Shown piece after piece: positions 4,611 through 5,647 of a DNA stretch of 5,647 bases. The stretch's first letter is position 1, and every line of letters begins with the position of its first letter. Origin of the DNA: Ponticaulis sp. (lineage in GTDB: Bacteria; Pseudomonadota; Alphaproteobacteria; Caulobacterales; Hyphomonadaceae); contig PABS01000044.1 in NCBI GenBank assembly GCA_002699325.1, forward strand, positions 11,054 to 16,700, written 5' to 3'. The notes beneath the pieces were generated by a model. The model saw only the letters and a list, made by a program, of their open reading frames with translations, had not been told where the DNA came from and searched no databases. Made by a program: the position numbers and the translations under genes.

Positions 4611-5647
4611 ATGACCCATGAGCGCCGCACGAAATCCGTGACAGTCCGCAATGCCCAGCTCTCAGATATTCCGGGTATCGTGGCGCTGACCGGGCGCGTC
4701 TATAAAGAAGAACCGCCTTACACGCCCGGCATGATTCAGGGCCAGATCACCAAATATCCGGCCGGTCAGTTCGTTGTCGAATACGACGATGATATTGTCG
4801 GCTATGCTGCAAGTTTCCGGATCTCAGAGCGTCTCGCCATGGGGCAGCATACCTGGGACGATATCACAGGCGTGGGCTATGCAGCGCGTCACAGCCCAAA
4901 GGGCAAATGGCTCTATGGCATGGAAGTCTGCGTCGACCCGACGCGTCGTCGGCTTCGTATCGGCCAGCGCCTCTATGATGCGCGTCAGGCGCTCTGTGAG
5001 AGCCAGGATATCAAAGGAATTGTGTTTGGTGGTCGTCTCCCGGGCTGGTCACGTCGCAGGCGGAATTATCCCGATCCCGTCGACTATGTAAAAGCGGTTG
5101 AGCAGAAAAAAATAACCGACCCAACCGTCAGCTTTCATCTGAAACAGGGTTTTGAATGCATCGGCATTCTGCGCGGCTATGCGCCAGACGACAAACAATC
5201 TGGCGGGCATGCGACACATATGGTCTGGCGCAATCCCTATGCGCAGGATGAGGAGACACGCAAACAGCCCAAACACCTTCAGAAAGAAGCAGTCCGGATC
5301 GCGACGGTTCAGTTTCAGCAGCGTGCCGTGAAAAGCTTTGAAGAATTTATGGGCAATGTCGAATATTTCGTCGATGTGGCGGCGGACTATCGCAGCGACT
5401 TTGTTGTGTTTCCTGAACTCTTCACCCTGTCACTCCTCGCCTATGAAGAGCGTCGGCTTTCAGCTGTTGAGGCGATTGAGTCGCTGACCCGCCATACGCC
5501 GCGTTTTGTTGAAGAAATGCGCGAACTGGCGATTGGCTATAACGTCAACATTATCGGCGGGTCACACCCCACTATCACCGATGATGGTGATATCCAGAAC
5601 GTGGCTTACGTCTTCCTTCGCGATGGCTCGGTCCATGCCCAGGAGAA
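4611..5647 (+). CDS. GNAT acetyltransferase / carbon-nitrogen hydrolase fusion (3' part missing)
   Basis: The frame is open from ATG 4611 to the right edge, 345 codons plus two bases. Residues 8-205 are a GNAT domain: SVTVRNAQLSDIPGIVAL opens it, and YGMEVCVDPTRRRLRIGQRLYDAR (102-125) is the acetyl-CoA motif A. IVFGGRLPGW (137-146) and DPTVSFHLKQGFECIGILRGY (170-190) follow, typical of GNAT domains fused to nitrilases. From about residue 228 (VRIATVQFQQ) a nitrilase-superfamily domain begins, with SDFVVFPEL at 262-270 supplying the catalytic Glu E269. The catalytic Cys lies beyond the window. Full-length relatives such as B. subtilis YhcX have roughly 510-520 residues, so about a third is missing. 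The natural substrate is not known to me; C-N hydrolysis of an amide or nitrile, with acyl transfer, is expected. AAAGGA at 4592-4597 is rather far (13 bases) from the ATG, but TAA at 4572 blocks an upstream start. Confidence 0.88.
   Translation, partial: MTHERRTKSVTVRNAQLSDIPGIVALTGRVYKEEPPYTPGMIQGQITKYPAGQFVVEYDDDIVGYAASFRISERLAMGQHTWDDITGVGYAARHSPKGKWLYGMEVCVDPTRRRLRIGQRLYDARQALCESQDIKGIVFGGRLPGWSRRRRNYPDPVDYVKAVEQKKITDPTVSFHLKQGFECIGILRGYAPDDKQSGGHATHMVWRNPYAQDEETRKQPKHLQKEAVRIATVQFQQRAVKSFEEFMGNVEYFVDVAADYRSDFVVFPELFTLSLLAYEERRLSAVEAIESLTRHTPRFVEEMRELAIGYNVNIIGGSHPTITDDGDIQNVAYVFLRDGSVHAQE

Overview
The window looks like chromosomal DNA from an alphaproteobacterium. It is moderately GC-rich with AT-rich spacers. 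The TonB-dependent receptor, the glutaredoxin-type ArsC and the acetyltransferase-nitrilase fusion all read like alphaproteobacterial versions. A marine or dimorphic lineage such as the Hyphomonadaceae is a guess from gene style only. There is no transposase, integrase, tRNA, rRNA or CRISPR array.

Layout, left to right. (1) Positions 1-261 (-): the start of a small membrane protein that runs off the left edge. (2) Positions 262-511: an AT-rich divergent spacer with a perfect DnaA-box 9-mer, several short palindromes, a plausible promoter and, directly before the next gene, a perfect 8+3+8 palindrome that looks like a Fur/Zur-type operator. (3) Positions 512-2731 (+): a ZnuD-like outer-membrane TonB-dependent receptor with two long His/Asp/Glu-rich segments, very probably for zinc or a similar divalent metal. 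(4) Positions 2732-2794: a convergent junction with two hairpins. (5) Positions 2775-3122 (-): an ArsC-family thiol reductase. (6) Positions 3183-4436 (-): an exported protein of unknown function, with a compact N-terminal part and a long Ser/Thr/Tyr/Ala/Pro-rich tail containing 16-residue tandem repeats. (7) Positions 4437-4610: a divergent spacer with a 14-bp palindrome and three copies of an 8-mer. (8) Positions 4611-5647 (+): a GNAT acetyltransferase fused to a carbon-nitrogen hydrolase (nitrilase superfamily), cut by the right edge.

How the parts work together: the receptor appears to be a single-gene unit under its own metal-responsive switch, since no ABC importer or Zur gene lies beside it here. 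The exported protein and the ArsC-like gene are on the same strand 60 bp apart and could share a transcript that ends at the hairpin near 2763-2794. The acetyltransferase-nitrilase gene is transcribed away from them. I see no sign of a multi-gene novel system. The points most worth a second look are the operator overlapping the receptor's ribosome binding site, the paired metal-binding loops, and the unidentified repeat-tailed exported protein.
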